The position numbers and the translations under genes are program-made. A stretch of 64,000 bases of DNA from contig JAEBUN010000007.1 of NCBI GenBank assembly GCA_023014365.1, positions 930,001 to 994,000 of the forward strand, written 5' to 3'. Under the pieces are notes generated by a model. That model did not search any database and had not been told where the DNA came from. It saw only the letters and a program-made list of their open reading frames with translations. Shown one piece after another: positions 46,389 to 57,700 of this stretch (positions are counted from its first letter, which is position 1; each line of letters begins with the position of its first letter). Source of the DNA: Lepiota brunneoincarnata. Lineage: Eukaryota > Basidiomycota > Agaricomycetes > Agaricales > Agaricaceae.

Positions 46389-47714
46389 CTATCCCTCCAA
46401 CTCTTCTGGCTCCCATCTGTCACTAGGCTCATCCTCAGTAGTCTCCTCCAGGGTCTTCAGTCCCTCTGGCAACAGATCTAACAACTCTTGTAACTCCAGC
46501 GGCAACGGCATATGTTTTCTGGCTAAGTAGGGAATTACTCTGAACGCCACCACTTTATTCTGCCATACAGAACCATCCAACTCTGCCAGGATATAAGATC
46601 CTCCCTTTGATCTAGATATGACCACCATGGGTCCTAGATACCTGGGTTTCATCTTCCTGTCTGCTGAGCTCTCTATAGCTGTGTTTCTCACTAATACTAA
46701 ATCTCCCGGGCCGAAGCGATAATCTTTTATCTTATGTGCTGCTTGTCATTCCATCTCCCAAGCCTTGCTAAGCTTAGTGTCTGAAACACGCTGACGCACC
46801 TCCTCAACATGCCGAACATGTTTTGCCAAAGCCTGAGCTCAGTATCCTATCAACTCGGCCGTGGTTAAGTACTTATTCGGTAGTTGTACTAGCCAAGTGG
46901 CCTCTTTGACATCCAGAGGTAGCGTTGGGTGTGCTCCAGTTACCAGAAAGTATGGGGAACACCCCATTCCTTTTCTAATGGTTATCCGATCTGCCCACAT
47001 AATGTGCGGTAGGTGCCAATACCACTTTTTGACATCTCCATCTGTAGCTTTGTACAACATTTGCCACACATCCCAGTGGGCTCTTTCAATAATCCCGTTC
47101 ACTTTGGAATTGTAAGGAGATATCGTTACTCCTTTTATCCCATATTTTTCTTCCAGCCATCAAACAGCTTTCTTAAATGGAGAACTGTTGTCCATGACAA
47201 TCTTCACTATACAGCCCCATCGGCAAATGATATCTTCAAATAACCACTGCACAATTGAACTAGCATTCTCTTTTCTCAAAGCTTTTGCCTCCATCCAGGA
47301 TGACAGTCCACACCTTCCATGCACAATGTAGCTACACCCATTAGAACTTGGTGTCATATGTAGTGTGTCCACATGTAGCACTTGGAATATTCGATGGCGT
47401 GGGCAGTTACTATTGGCAGGTGTCTCGATGATCGCCTTTTGCCATTGCTGGCATAGATGGCACGATTGCACATACCAAGCTATGTCTCCTTCAACTTCCG
47501 GCCACCAGAACCTCTGTGTTATAAGCTTAGTGGTTGTGTATATTCCTCTGTGTCCTAGGAAGTCATGGCTGGCTTGCAACATATACATACACTGCTCCTT
47601 ATCCACTACTAGCTGATGTTGACCGCTAGGACTTGTCCTATACAGTCTCCCCTCTTCATCCAAGAAGAAATGCTCCACCATATACTTAAGCTTATGCAGA
47701 TCTGGCTCATCCAA
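46389..47714 (-). pseudogene. Gypsy-1 integrase, three stops
   Basis: HHCC zinc finger: SHDFLGHRGIYTTTKLITQ and VQSCHLCQQWQ. Catalytic D in FQVLHVDTLHM, D in IVKIVMDNSSPF and E in NGIIERAHWD. C-terminal SH3-like part: [40 protein letters not shown]. In-frame TGA at 47160-47162, 46839-46841 and 46746-46748, each where an Arg would fit (before WLEEKYG, in GY-AQALAKH and in ME-QAAHKI). No chromodomain is seen. Confidence 0.9.
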
Positions 47715-47783
47715 GCCTTCAGCTGCGCTACTGCCCCCTGTTTTCAGGAATTCCCTGACTTTGGGTATTCTTCTGTCTTGTAT

Positions 47784-48609
47784 TCACGCTGTATCTGTCC
47801 TACACGATTCATCATACGCTTCCTCTATCTTGGTCAACTTTTCCTCTTCGAAATCTGGCACTAGCCTGACATCTGTCATTAAGCTTAGTACTTGTCGGTA
47901 GTTTTCTGGGCACGCTGGGTCTTCTATAACCCTAAGCTTAGCCTGTTGTTCATCCAAGTACTCTTCCTGAGCCTGATCCAGCTCATACTCAAAATCATAC
48001 ACATCACGTGCCAGACCCTGGTTGAAGCCAGAGCGACTGTCGATCTCATCACAGAAGGCTTCCAAGGGTAATGGATCTGCAGCCCCCGGATCTTCTTTGA
48101 TCAACTCAAACTCCTCTCCCTCGTCCTCGGATCCGTTGTCAAAACGATGGGCTGTCTCATCACCGGGATAGTAACGTTGTCTGGACAGTCCATCCAGCCC
48201 AAATGTCTTCCCTTCTTTGTGTACTAGCGTGAAGTGGAATGATCTAATGAAGTCCACCCAATGGTTTACAGTAGCGTTCGGGAGTTTTCCTGGGTTGTTT
48301 AACATCCCAAAGAGAAACTTCGCATCTGTTTCCACTACTAGATTTCTCGATCCCCACAATAAATATTTCTCCTGTTCCAACACCATTCTTAATGCCGCAT
48401 AGCTCTCGCTTGGGCTGAGAATACCTCTGCTGTCTCTCGTCCAATAATATTGACCCAAACTTTGCATAATGTATAAGCTTAGCGTCTTCTACATCTCTCT
48501 GATATATATAGTATCCCACCGCCCTCCATGAGGTATCCATGGCTACTACTATGGGTTGTTTACTCAGAAATTCGGGGTTCCTGGTCGGGAAAACAGCGCT
48601 GAATCGCAT
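47784..48609 (-). pseudogene. Gypsy-1 RNase H region, frame change
   Basis: IVVAMDTSWRAVGYYIYQRD opens the RNase H fold, DERQQRYSQPKRELCGI follows, then after a frame change near 48400 ESYAALRMVLEQEKYLLWGS, LVVETDAKFLFGMLNNPGKL and VHKEGKTFGLDGLSRQRYYP. The last motif marks the end of RNase H. An acidic linker to integrase follows. Confidence 0.85.
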
Positions 48610-48677
48610 CTTTCAGCTCCTGCTGCGCTTTCTGTTCATTTTCTCCCCATTCAAACTCTTGTCCCTTCTTAAGCTTT

Positions 48678-50146
48678 TCATATAGAGGTGCAGCAATGGC
48701 TATGAACTTCGGGATATGATTCCTGCAGCGCGTTAGCTGTTCCTAGAAAACCCCTTAGCTCTGAGACATTCTTGCAATCCCCCCATCTTAAAATTTTTCT
48801 GATGGTGTCTGTGGTGGGCAACCATCCTTTATAGGAGCATTCAAAACCCACTATGGTGATTTCATCAGCGCAGATAGTCGTCTTGGGCCCAGAGAAGGTT
48901 CCCCCTACGTATTTCATCCTCTGTAGAATCCTATTGACCGTCTGCATGTGTTCCCATACAAATCGTCGGATCCCTGGGTTCTTTTTCAACATCTCTTCAG
49001 TGCCATCTGGCAACTCAGTATCTGGTTTTCAGGTTCTCTGATAGGTACATCATCTATGTACGGCATTGTGTATTCTGGTATCTCACTGGCTAGGATCGCT
49101 GTTACATTCTCATGAAATATAGGCACTGAATTGGTCCATCCCATAGGTAGCGTCACTAAGTGTAGCGCTCCAAAAGGCATCTGGAACGTTGTTAAGTCCC
49201 GAGACGACTCAGCTAACAATCGCTTGTCATATCCAACATACAGATCCAGGATGCCTCCACAAGCCCTGCCTGCAAAGTGCATTGCCAAATCTTCCATTGC
49301 TGGCGGCAGCCCTGAATGCGCTATTGTTACTCTGTTCAGCGGTTCCAAGCTGTGTACCAGTCTCAAACTTTTTCCATCTTTCTTTACCACACAGAACCAT
49401 CTGGATCTATAGGATGAGTTTGACGGCTCGTATACACCAGCACTAATCTTTCTTTTTATAATGGCACAGACTTCATCATAGATTGCTGGTGGAATCGGAA
49501 TGGGCTTTTCAACCCACGGAGTATGTTCTACCATCGGTATCTCGATCAGCGGGAAGAAATCTTCCCTAAAACATCCCTTTTCCTCATCTATCCAGGCGAA
49601 TGCCTTCTCTTGAAGCATCATGATGTGGTGCATCAGCTTTCTTTCCTCTGGCCACAAGAAATCCCCTGCATGGGCTTCGTCCAGCTTAAGCTTACGCTCC
49701 TCAGTATATCTGCCTGTAGGGACAAACTCTGGAGGATGCATGCTAAGCTCAGGCATTTCTGCCAGCGGTTCCCCTTTTATTTCTCGTTTTATCCTGAATC
49801 TCTCTGGTAAATCACCCAACATTGGCCTCACTTTTAAGGCTACTGGTTTATATTTCTTCCCAGCCAGGCATTGTACCGTATCTTCGTCATCTTCTTCTGT
49901 TTCGAAGATAGTTATTCCCTGGTCCTCTGTGCCCTGCGCATTAGCTATGCATCCTAGGCACAATAACGCCGTCGCTTTATCTTCTTGTGGACAGTCCTCA
50001 TCGCGTATGACTCGGTCAATGAACATTAGCTGTAGCTTGGCCTCTGAGAAGCTTCCTTTCGCTAAGCTTAGTGTCTGTGCGACAACAGGGCCCTTCTCAT
50101 CATCATAGTCTATTATACAAGCCACCTCTCCTTGTCCCTTAGTCAA
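48678..50146 (-). pseudogene. Gypsy-1 reverse transcriptase, frame-shifted
   Basis: The first frame (50146-48986) holds RWFCVVKKDGKSLRLVHSLE, GGILDLYVGYDKRLLAESSR, FGALHLVTLPMGWTNSVPIF and the catalytic YIDDV of MPYIDDVPIREPE. A frameshift near 49000 continues in the 49013-48678 frame with MKYVGGTFSGPKTTICADEI and ISELRGFLG-like thumb motif (NVSELRGFLGTANAL). TAAGCTTA at 50063 encodes TLSLA and at 49687 encodes RKLKL. Confidence 0.9.
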
Positions 50147-50315
50147 CTCATCGAGGTTTCTTGAAAAATTTGACTGTTTTCTCTAAGCTTAAGAGGATTA
50201 CACTCTCCTCGAGCATAAGTTGGCAACACAGCCCTTTCTCTGGTATTTGGGTCCTGTAATAACCAAGGTTTGCTCGCCACTGACACTATTCCTGACTTCG
50301 CTAGCTGTCATTACA

Positions 50316-51705
50316 TCAAACGGTCATCCCAGCAGTACTCGATATGTGGGGTTGCGAAACTATGTGAACTTGCAAATAGATTGTGACTCCCCTGCAGGTA
50401 AAGCCTACATTCTTTGCCAACCCACAAGTCTTTTCAACCTGCCCATTCGCACTCTGCAAATTAATCGTAGTGTCTGGGTCCCAAGAAACTTGACATGCAA
50501 TCGCCGCTTCCTGACTCATGGATACGATCTGTGACCCACTATCTAGCAAGGCCTCTTCCTGCCGAATCCCATTTATCAGAGTCAGAACTACTCTCAACTG
50601 GTTCGCATTCTTTAGCAATAAACACTTGCCGTCCCCTGTCTCTTCTGGGAAGTGACTCCAAGTACTGCATGATTGGATCCTGAGCTACCCAGGCTTGTGT
50701 TGCCAAGCCTTCTCGGAGCACTGTATCATACTTCTGAGAGCCATCTGCCAACTCCAGTTATCATAACCTGTACTGGTCCCACTATTAATTTCCATATCTT
50801 CTGTATCATCTTCCAAGGGCCCAACTCCTGCTATTAAGCTTTGATTTGTGGGTACCCGTTTTCTCATAATTCGCTCTCTATAAGTGTTCCTGTATAAAGG
50901 TGACAATGCCAAGAGTTCTCCATGCGATACTGAGGCTTCTCGCTTCAATACCCTGCTGAGTACTTCCTCAACATCGACATTCCTCTCTATAGGGGCCTGG
51001 TGCTTATACACAGGCTCCTTCTTAGATGATTCCATCCTTCTGACAGGCAGTGGTGGTACCTCAACGACCGGGCGCAGTGGTTTCACATTCCTATATGGTA
51101 ATTCCCCTGCTGCTGCACAGCAGTGGTTTCTCCGTTGTCTGCCCTATTTCCTCATTTTCTGATTCTTCTGATCGCTTGGAATCCAACGCAGTCCTCAGGA
51201 GTCTGTCCTCTGGCGAAGGCAACCTTCTTCTTCAGAGCCGGCTCCTTCCTTGAACCCTTTAGAAACCCGACTCCGAGTTCCAAGTCTTTGCGCCACTCCT
51301 GGTGTCCAAATACTGGCTTGCCGAGGGCGTACCATCTGTCAAACCACTAAGCTTAGCCTGTATCTGGGCCAATTGCTTGGCCAAAGACTGTATCTCAACA
51401 TTATCATCCTTTCTGGTCATAAGCTTAACCTTTGGGGCACTCCCAGCATGGATGGCAGCTGTTTCCAACATTTCCATGCGCTGCTTCAGATGGCGGATTT
51501 CTTCTTCTGCTGGCGACCTTTGGTTTTCTGACCTCGGGAATGCTTTCTGTGCAAACACTGCTGCCGCTGGCACTTGTGGTAACTCAGGCTCAACCTCCGG
51601 CAGTTCTGGTACCTGAACGAAGAGTTGTCCCTTTGTCGCATAGTACTTTGCCACTTTCTCTTTAATAGGCCCTTCTCCTCGAGGGATACTCGAGCTGTCT
51701 CCCAT
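50316..51705 (-). pseudogene. Gypsy-1 gag-pro region in several frames
   Basis: Three pieces: 51705-51259 (opens MGDSSSIPRGEGPIKEKVAK; coiled-coil EEEIRHLKQRMEMLETAAIH), 51086-50685 (KRVPTNQSLIAGVGPLEDDT) and 50618-50316 with the aspartic protease motif EALLDSGSQIVSMS. The first is in the same frame as gag behind a single TGA at 51733-51735. A shift lies between 51259 and 51086. Whether the TGA is a mutation or a programmed readthrough cannot be told here. Confidence 0.75.
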
Positions 51706-51732
51706 ATATATTTTGTTCCCTTCGACTCTAAT

Positions 51733-53220
51733 TCAGCCGGCTTGTTTATCCGCCTCCATGTCTGGGCAGAATAACCAACTATGCCCCAATAACCAACAGT
51801 AGAAACACTTGCGATCGGAAAGCGACCCTGCCGGCCCACTTCCGGTATTCCTCTGAGTGTGATTATAGCCAGCATGATTATGTCTGTCCTTCGCCAAACT
51901 CTCTAAGTATGATTTTAAAGTATGCCCCTGGATATTCATGAGGTCCTTAAGCTCAGCGAGACTGCCTGCCATCTGCAAGACTTCATCCTGAAACTTCTGC
52001 TTTAAGCTTTGCAGCTCACACTTTACTACAGGGTCATAAGTCCCTGTTCCGGATGTTGCAGGTGGATGGCTCATCGATGCCGAGTTCACCAGCCTTGAAT
52101 CCTGATGAAGGGATCGCATAAGTGTTTTGCCAATCGAAATTTCGACGGCTTTATCCACGACAACCCTCCAATCATAGGGGTCCTCTTCGCATAAATCCTT
52201 CGCAGTTAGTGCCAACCCATCGCTCGCAGTTCTATGCGCCCCGGTGATCGCTAATCTTGCATTGAGTACGTCCTGGAACACAGAGTCCAGTGCACTTGTA
52301 AATAACTTGACTAGCTCTCGGTTCGAGACTACCGCTGGCAACTTCAGGCACTTCTCTGCTTCTAGAATGAATCGCCTTTTGAAGTCCAAGACTCTATGCT
52401 CCTCATTCATCGCAATGCCTCTACTCTCTGCGCAGAGTTCCCTCAATTGTCGCACTGAGCCCTGCTCGGCTGCCACAGTCTCGGGATACTCTTTCTTCAA
52501 TCTCTCTACGAAGCCTGTCCAGCTTCCTGCTGGGAACTCCGCAAAACTCATCCACTCTTCACAGATATCCTGGTCCACATATGACACTGCCCAATTTATC
52601 CTTTCTGCATCGTCCGTCATCTTTGTTATCGTGAAGAGCTGTTCAAGCATCCAGAGATAATTTCTCAATGTCTGTGGTTTTGATGCATCCCATCTGGGCG
52701 CATTATTGCTAAAGGGAATTGGCATATGCTTGTGTCCCATTTTACTAGCTGTAGTCGTCGTAGATGGCGTAGTTTGGTTTGTCTGTACAGTCGGAGTTGA
52801 CTGTGATATCTGTGGTACCATAGAGGCACCAGGAGGGTTCGTATGAAACGAGTTTTGGTTTGTAAATGCTAAGCTTAGCGTAGGAATGGTCTGACCATCC
52901 TGGCTTTTGGTGTGCAGAATATGCGCTATGTTGCGAGCTGAGGCTGGAAGCCTTATAGTAATTCTGGGAGCAGTAGAGATCGGCAGTGCGACCTCTCTCG
53001 ATACTGCAACTACTAAACCGCTCGCTGTGCTCACAGTTATAGAACTAGTAGGATCTTTTTGCTTTCGAGAGGTACTAGCGGCGACGAGGCCTTCAGAACC
53101 TTCCAGACGATTAGAATTCCGAGTAGTTCTCTGTTTTGGGGGGTCGACCTTCCTGAGACTGCTCTCAAAGGATGTTTTGGGTGACTTTACAGTCTTTGCT
53201 TGAACCTTTTTCTGCTTCAC
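51733..53220 (-). CDS. Gypsy-1 gag, with zinc knuckle
   Basis: 495 codons from MKQKKVQAKTVKSPKTSFES. A Ser/Thr-rich N-terminus leads to the capsid-like segment RWDASKPQTLRNYLWMLEQL, ERINWAVSYVDQDICEEWMS and TGFVERLKKEYPETVAAEQG, typical of agaricomycete Gypsy gag. It ends in CFYCWLLGHSWLFC, a CX2CX4HX4C nucleocapsid knuckle, just before TGA at 51733. This is the only long undamaged Gypsy-1 ORF. TAAGCTTA at 52870 encodes TLSLA. Confidence 0.9.
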   Translation of the reverse strand: MKQKKVQAKTVKSPKTSFESSLRKVDPPKQRTTRNSNRLEGSEGLVAASTSRKQKDPTSSITVSTASGLVVAVSREVALPISTAPRITIRLPASARNIAHILHTKSQDGQTIPTLSLAFTNQNSFHTNPPGASMVPQISQSTPTVQTNQTTPSTTTTASKMGHKHMPIPFSNNAPRWDASKPQTLRNYLWMLEQLFTITKMTDDAERINWAVSYVDQDICEEWMSFAEFPAGSWTGFVERLKKEYPETVAAEQGSVRQLRELCAESRGIAMNEEHRVLDFKRRFILEAEKCLKLPAVVSNRELVKLFTSALDSVFQDVLNARLAITGAHRTASDGLALTAKDLCEEDPYDWRVVVDKAVEISIGKTLMRSLHQDSRLVNSASMSHPPATSGTGTYDPVVKCELQSLKQKFQDEVLQMAGSLAELKDLMNIQGHTLKSYLESLAKDRHNHAGYNHTQRNTGSGPAGSLSDRKCFYCWLLGHSWLFCPDMEADKQAG

Positions 53221-53290
53221 AGGTGAAAGGCAGGCCAGTGTTCAAGTCTTTTGGTGTTTGTCTTGTGAAATTCAACTGAAAACCCCCCTT

Positions 53291-53303
53291 GCGGTGGGCT
53301 CCA
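53291..53303 (-). other. Primer binding site of Gypsy-1
   Basis: Minus strand TGGAGCCCACCGC, two bases inside LTR C. It starts TGG as complement of a tRNA CCA end and would pair with a tRNA 3' end GCGGTGGGCTCCA. Which tRNA is not known to me. Confidence 0.7.
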
Positions 53304-53305
53304 GA

Positions 53306-54611
53306 TGAAAAGGTGGAAACGTTCGTGGGTTTTAATATAGATAAATGGCTTGTTCTCACTAAGCTTAGTCGAAATTCGATAAGCTTAAGTTAATACAAGT
53401 AGTATGAGATAGATAATGAACAGTTTTGTCTTTTAGGGTGTTCTGGGGGTGCGTTCTGACAGTGAAATTCAAGAGAATAGTGTTTTTAGAGGTTAACAAA
53501 CAGCCGTTGAAGTTATCTTAGCCATATGGTGCAACAGTGAAAGGACAATCCCTGTCAATTCAAAGCACAGGGTCTCTAGTCTCTGGTCTCTGGTCTCTGA
53601 ACTCTGTTCTCTGTCTCTGTCTCTGTCTCTGTCTCTAGCACTCTGGAACTCTAAACTCTGGACTCTGTTCTCTGTCTCTGTCTCTGGGTTGGTCGACAAC
53701 CGAAGAAATCACACTTAACGACGCACACTAAATAGTCCTCTGAAACTGTTCTTGATCATGGCTCGCAGACTTGCGTGTGGAAGCGGGGGTGAGACCTCTT
53801 GCTTCTCCACAAACAAGCGCGACCGTATTTATATTGTTTAGATACATGCGAGAGATAGTAAATATGAAATAGAAAACAATAAGCTTAATTGTTACAGGTA
53901 CTGCAGAATATTTTGGAAGGTTCGGCAGCATTTCTACCTTGCCCTGGGTTATGGGTTTTTCTCTGATTGACGAATGGCAATCCAGCCAGACGTGTTCTGT
54001 GCTCATCTGCATTATTCTGCATCCACGCGAGCACGTTAAGCCTCCGGATCAATTATGATCAGAATGTATGGCGTATGTACAATCCCTTGATCCGTTGTAA
54101 TTAATCTCAGTCAGGCAGTATGCCGAGGTGCCGGGACCCACAAAGCACTTGTTAATTATGAGTCTTTGATATGTCTAGGGTTTTGGGCATTGGGTGTCAC
54201 CTCCCGAACGTTGGACATTCCGTTCCGTGGTCCGGTCATCATTATTGGGCTCGCTATGGGCATAATACACCTGCGACAGCTGCTATGTACATTCTTTAGG
54301 TTCCAACAAATCTGAGTTCATCAGAAAACTGCTTGTAAGGTCCCTTGATGCGACCGGAGTATACTTGATAGGCTATGTAAAGTCCGGAATCCCTCCAGAG
54401 AGCATTCTGATAGCTTGGTTCACTAAGCTTAGTGATAATGAGCTGGTTTGAACACTTCCGAGGCTCAAATATCCTCAGTTCGGTCAAACTGGCTACTACG
54501 GGACATAGTACCAATCCTCTATAGGGTTCTTTAATGATATAGCCAATGATTCTATGTAGAGAATCGTTCCGGAGTATGGAATTCATGTATAGGCGTGAAA
54601 TTGGCGTATCA
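53306..54611 (-). repeat. LTR C (5' LTR of Gypsy-1)
   Basis: 1306 bp with the same ends as LTR B and only a few differences apart from the microsatellite. TAAGCTTA at 53360, 53380, 53880 and 54424; the last lies in the 14-bp palindrome CACTAAGCTTAGTG. Confidence 0.93.
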
Positions 54612-54750
54612 ACGTTCCAGAACTCAGAAGGACATTTCGTACTCCCAGAAGGACATTTTCTCGATAAACTCTGTACAATTATGACTATCCCTGAATAAAC
54701 GATCCCTTTACCTACCCATCAAGATTTGGAGTGAACGGACATCAAAACCC

Positions 54751-57700
54751 ATGGCCATCACTGCCCTGATAGACTCAGGAGCCCAAGGGAACTTTATCTC
54801 CCACAAAGTCATTGAACGACATGGTTATCAAACCAAACGGCTGGACCAACCAATCCCTCTCAGTAACATTGATGGAACTGACAATCAACATGGCAAGATC
54901 CATGGATACATCAAAATTAGAACCATCATTGATGGAAGAGATTGCACACTAGAAGCATACATCACAAACACTGGTGAGAAGAACCTCATCATCAGATTTC
55001 CCTGGTTGGAACAATACAATCCCAATATCAACTGGAAGACCAAGACATTCTCTTGGAAACCCCAAATCAATCACCAAGACTTTTCCAAACTCCTCAGAAT
55101 CCTACGACGACCTGTCAAACTTAACTCCATTGCCATGGACATAATGGCTGGAAAAACCTCCCAACCTGAGGAAAACCCTGAAGAATACGTCAACCTGTCA
55201 AATGTTGACCTTGACACCTTCTCTTTAGAAAGAGAAATGAACCCGATACTTCTAACCCCACTAGAAGTAAATGCCAAAGCAACACATGCCACAACGCTCC
55301 ACAATGAGCAACACAACCTGACAAAATCGGCAAATCAAAAAGGAAAACTACCGGAATCAAATAAAGAACCACCCGAGATCCCTCGGAGATTTACCTGATG
55401 GGCTAAAATATTCAACAAAAAAGCATCCGAACAATTCCCACCATCAAGGACGTTTGATCACGAAATCAAACTAAAACCGACATTCAAAGCAAAATCAATG
55501 AAACCTTATCAAGTGGCACCTGCCGAAGAAAAAGCATTAAAAGAATTTATAGATGAAAACCTCTGAAAAGGGTACATCTGCCCCTCAAAATCCCCTATGG
55601 CATCACCTTTCTTCTTCGTTGCTAAGAAAGGAGGAGACCTCTGACCCTGCCAAGATTATCGTTACCTAAACGATCACACCGTCAAAAACGCCTACCCAAT
55701 CCCCATGATTTCCTCTATCATGGATAAACTCAAAGGAGCTAAGTACATACTTCACTAAGCTCGACATCCGCCTAGGATACAATAATGTCAGAATCAAAGA
55801 TGGCGATCAATGGAAAGCAGCGTTCAAGACTCTTATGGGTCTTTTCGAACTGACTGTAATGTTTTTTGGACTTTGCAATAGTCCTGCGACGTTCCAACAC
55901 ATGATGGACACATTATTCTCTGAAATAATGGAGAAAGGAGGAATCATCATTTACATGGATGATATCCTAATCTACGGTAAAACCCAAGAGGAAACCAACC
56001 AACTTACGGAAAAAGTACTGCAAATCCTGCAGGAAAACAACCTCTACCTCAAAACGGAGAAATGCGAGTTCAACACACAACGACTCAAATATCTCGGCAT
56101 GATCATCACACCAGACGAAATAAAAATGGACCCTGGAAAACTCAAGGGAATAGAAGACTGGCCAGTGCCGAAAACAGTCCGACACATTCGGAAATTCATC
56201 AGATTCTGTAACTTCTACTGGAAGTTCATCCGCAACTACTCCCACCACACCAAACCCCTTAACCAACTCCTATCCAAATCGAACAAATTTGAATGGAAAG
56301 AAGAACAACAAAAAGTGTTCAAAATGCTCAAGAACGAATTCTTAAAGGAACTGGTACTCCTCATGCCTGACTCCACAAAACCCTTCGAAATAGAAGCCGA
56401 TGCTTCCAAATTCGCATCAGGAGCTGTCCTGTATCAACATGACATCAACAGAATACGGAAACCCATATCATTCTATTCAAAAATGTTCGGACCAGCGGAA
56501 CACAACTACGACATATACGACAGGGAACTCCTTGCTATTATCCAAGCCCTCGAAGAATGGCGCCACTACCTCCTTGGCAGCCCCCATACTGTCCGCATCA
56601 GAATGGACCACCAGAACCTCACATACTGGCGTAAACCCCAGAAAATCAACCGCCGACAAGCACGATGGGTCCAGACCCTCGCCAACTACAACTTCAAATT
56701 AGAACACGTCCCAGGATCAAAGATCCCCACACCAGATGCTCTATCAAGACATCCAGACCACATCCCTGATGAGGATAACGATAATGAAGATGTCACCATG
56801 CTTCCAGACAAACTCTTTGTCGCCGCAGCTGACATAGAAGATCAAAATCTGATCACAGTACTCCCAGAACACCTTTTTATCACCACCGTCGATATGGAAC
56901 TCCAAGAAAGAATCACGGAATCACCCAAATATGATGCTAGAACCACCGAAGCGTTCAAACTTCTAAAAGAGGTCCACCCTATCGCCACCGATAAGGACTT
57001 CGGAACAGTTCTGACCCCAAATGGTCCACTCCTCATGTTTCAAGAACGTGTCATTATCCCAGAAGACCTCCAACTCAGATGCAATGTCATCACAAGATAC
57101 CACGACCACCCCACACGTGGCCACCCTGGAGAACAGGAAACATACTGCCTCACCAAAAAAGAAGTATATTGGCCAGGAATGTCGACATTCATAAAGAACT
57201 ACGTCAAAGGCTGTCCAGAGTGTCAGCAACACAAAATCATATGCAGACCGGATCGCACACCGACTCAACCGATCCCACCCTCATCTTCCAGATGCCCATT
57301 TTCCCAGATCTCATGGGATCTTATCACCAGTCTACTGCCTAGCGCTGGCCATAATGCGATATTGTCCGTGGTGGACCATGGCCTTATGAAGGGGGTAATT
57401 TTCATCCCAACCTCAGATCAATCAAACGCCAATGACATTGGACAACTACTAATAGAAAAAGTCTTCACTAGGTTTGGACTACCCAACAAGATCATATCAG
57501 ATCGAGACCCCAGATTCGCCGCCAACTCCCTCCGAGAGCTAGCCAAACGCCTAAACATCCAACAAGCATTCTCAACCGCATACCATCCCCAGACAGATGG
57601 TTCCACCGAACGATACAACCAAGAAATCGAGACCTATCTCGCCATATACTGTACCAGGAATCCCCTTGACTGGTCAGAAACCCTCCCTATCGCCGAGTTT

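Larger units (their letters stand above)
42809..54611 (-). mobile_element. Gypsy-1: 11.8-kb Ty3/Gypsy LTR retrotransposon with antisense region
   Basis: Two same-direction LTRs (42809-44152 and 53306-54611) flank, in minus-strand order, gag, protease, RT, RNase H and integrase, which is the Ty3/Gypsy order. A tRNA-like primer site lies two bases inside the right LTR and a polypurine tract right before the left one. Between integrase and the left LTR lie 2.2 kb with coding-like sequence on the opposite strand. TAAGCTTA occurs 26 times. The genes have several breaks. Flanks carry CCAGG and ACGTT, so no target duplication. Confidence 0.93.
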
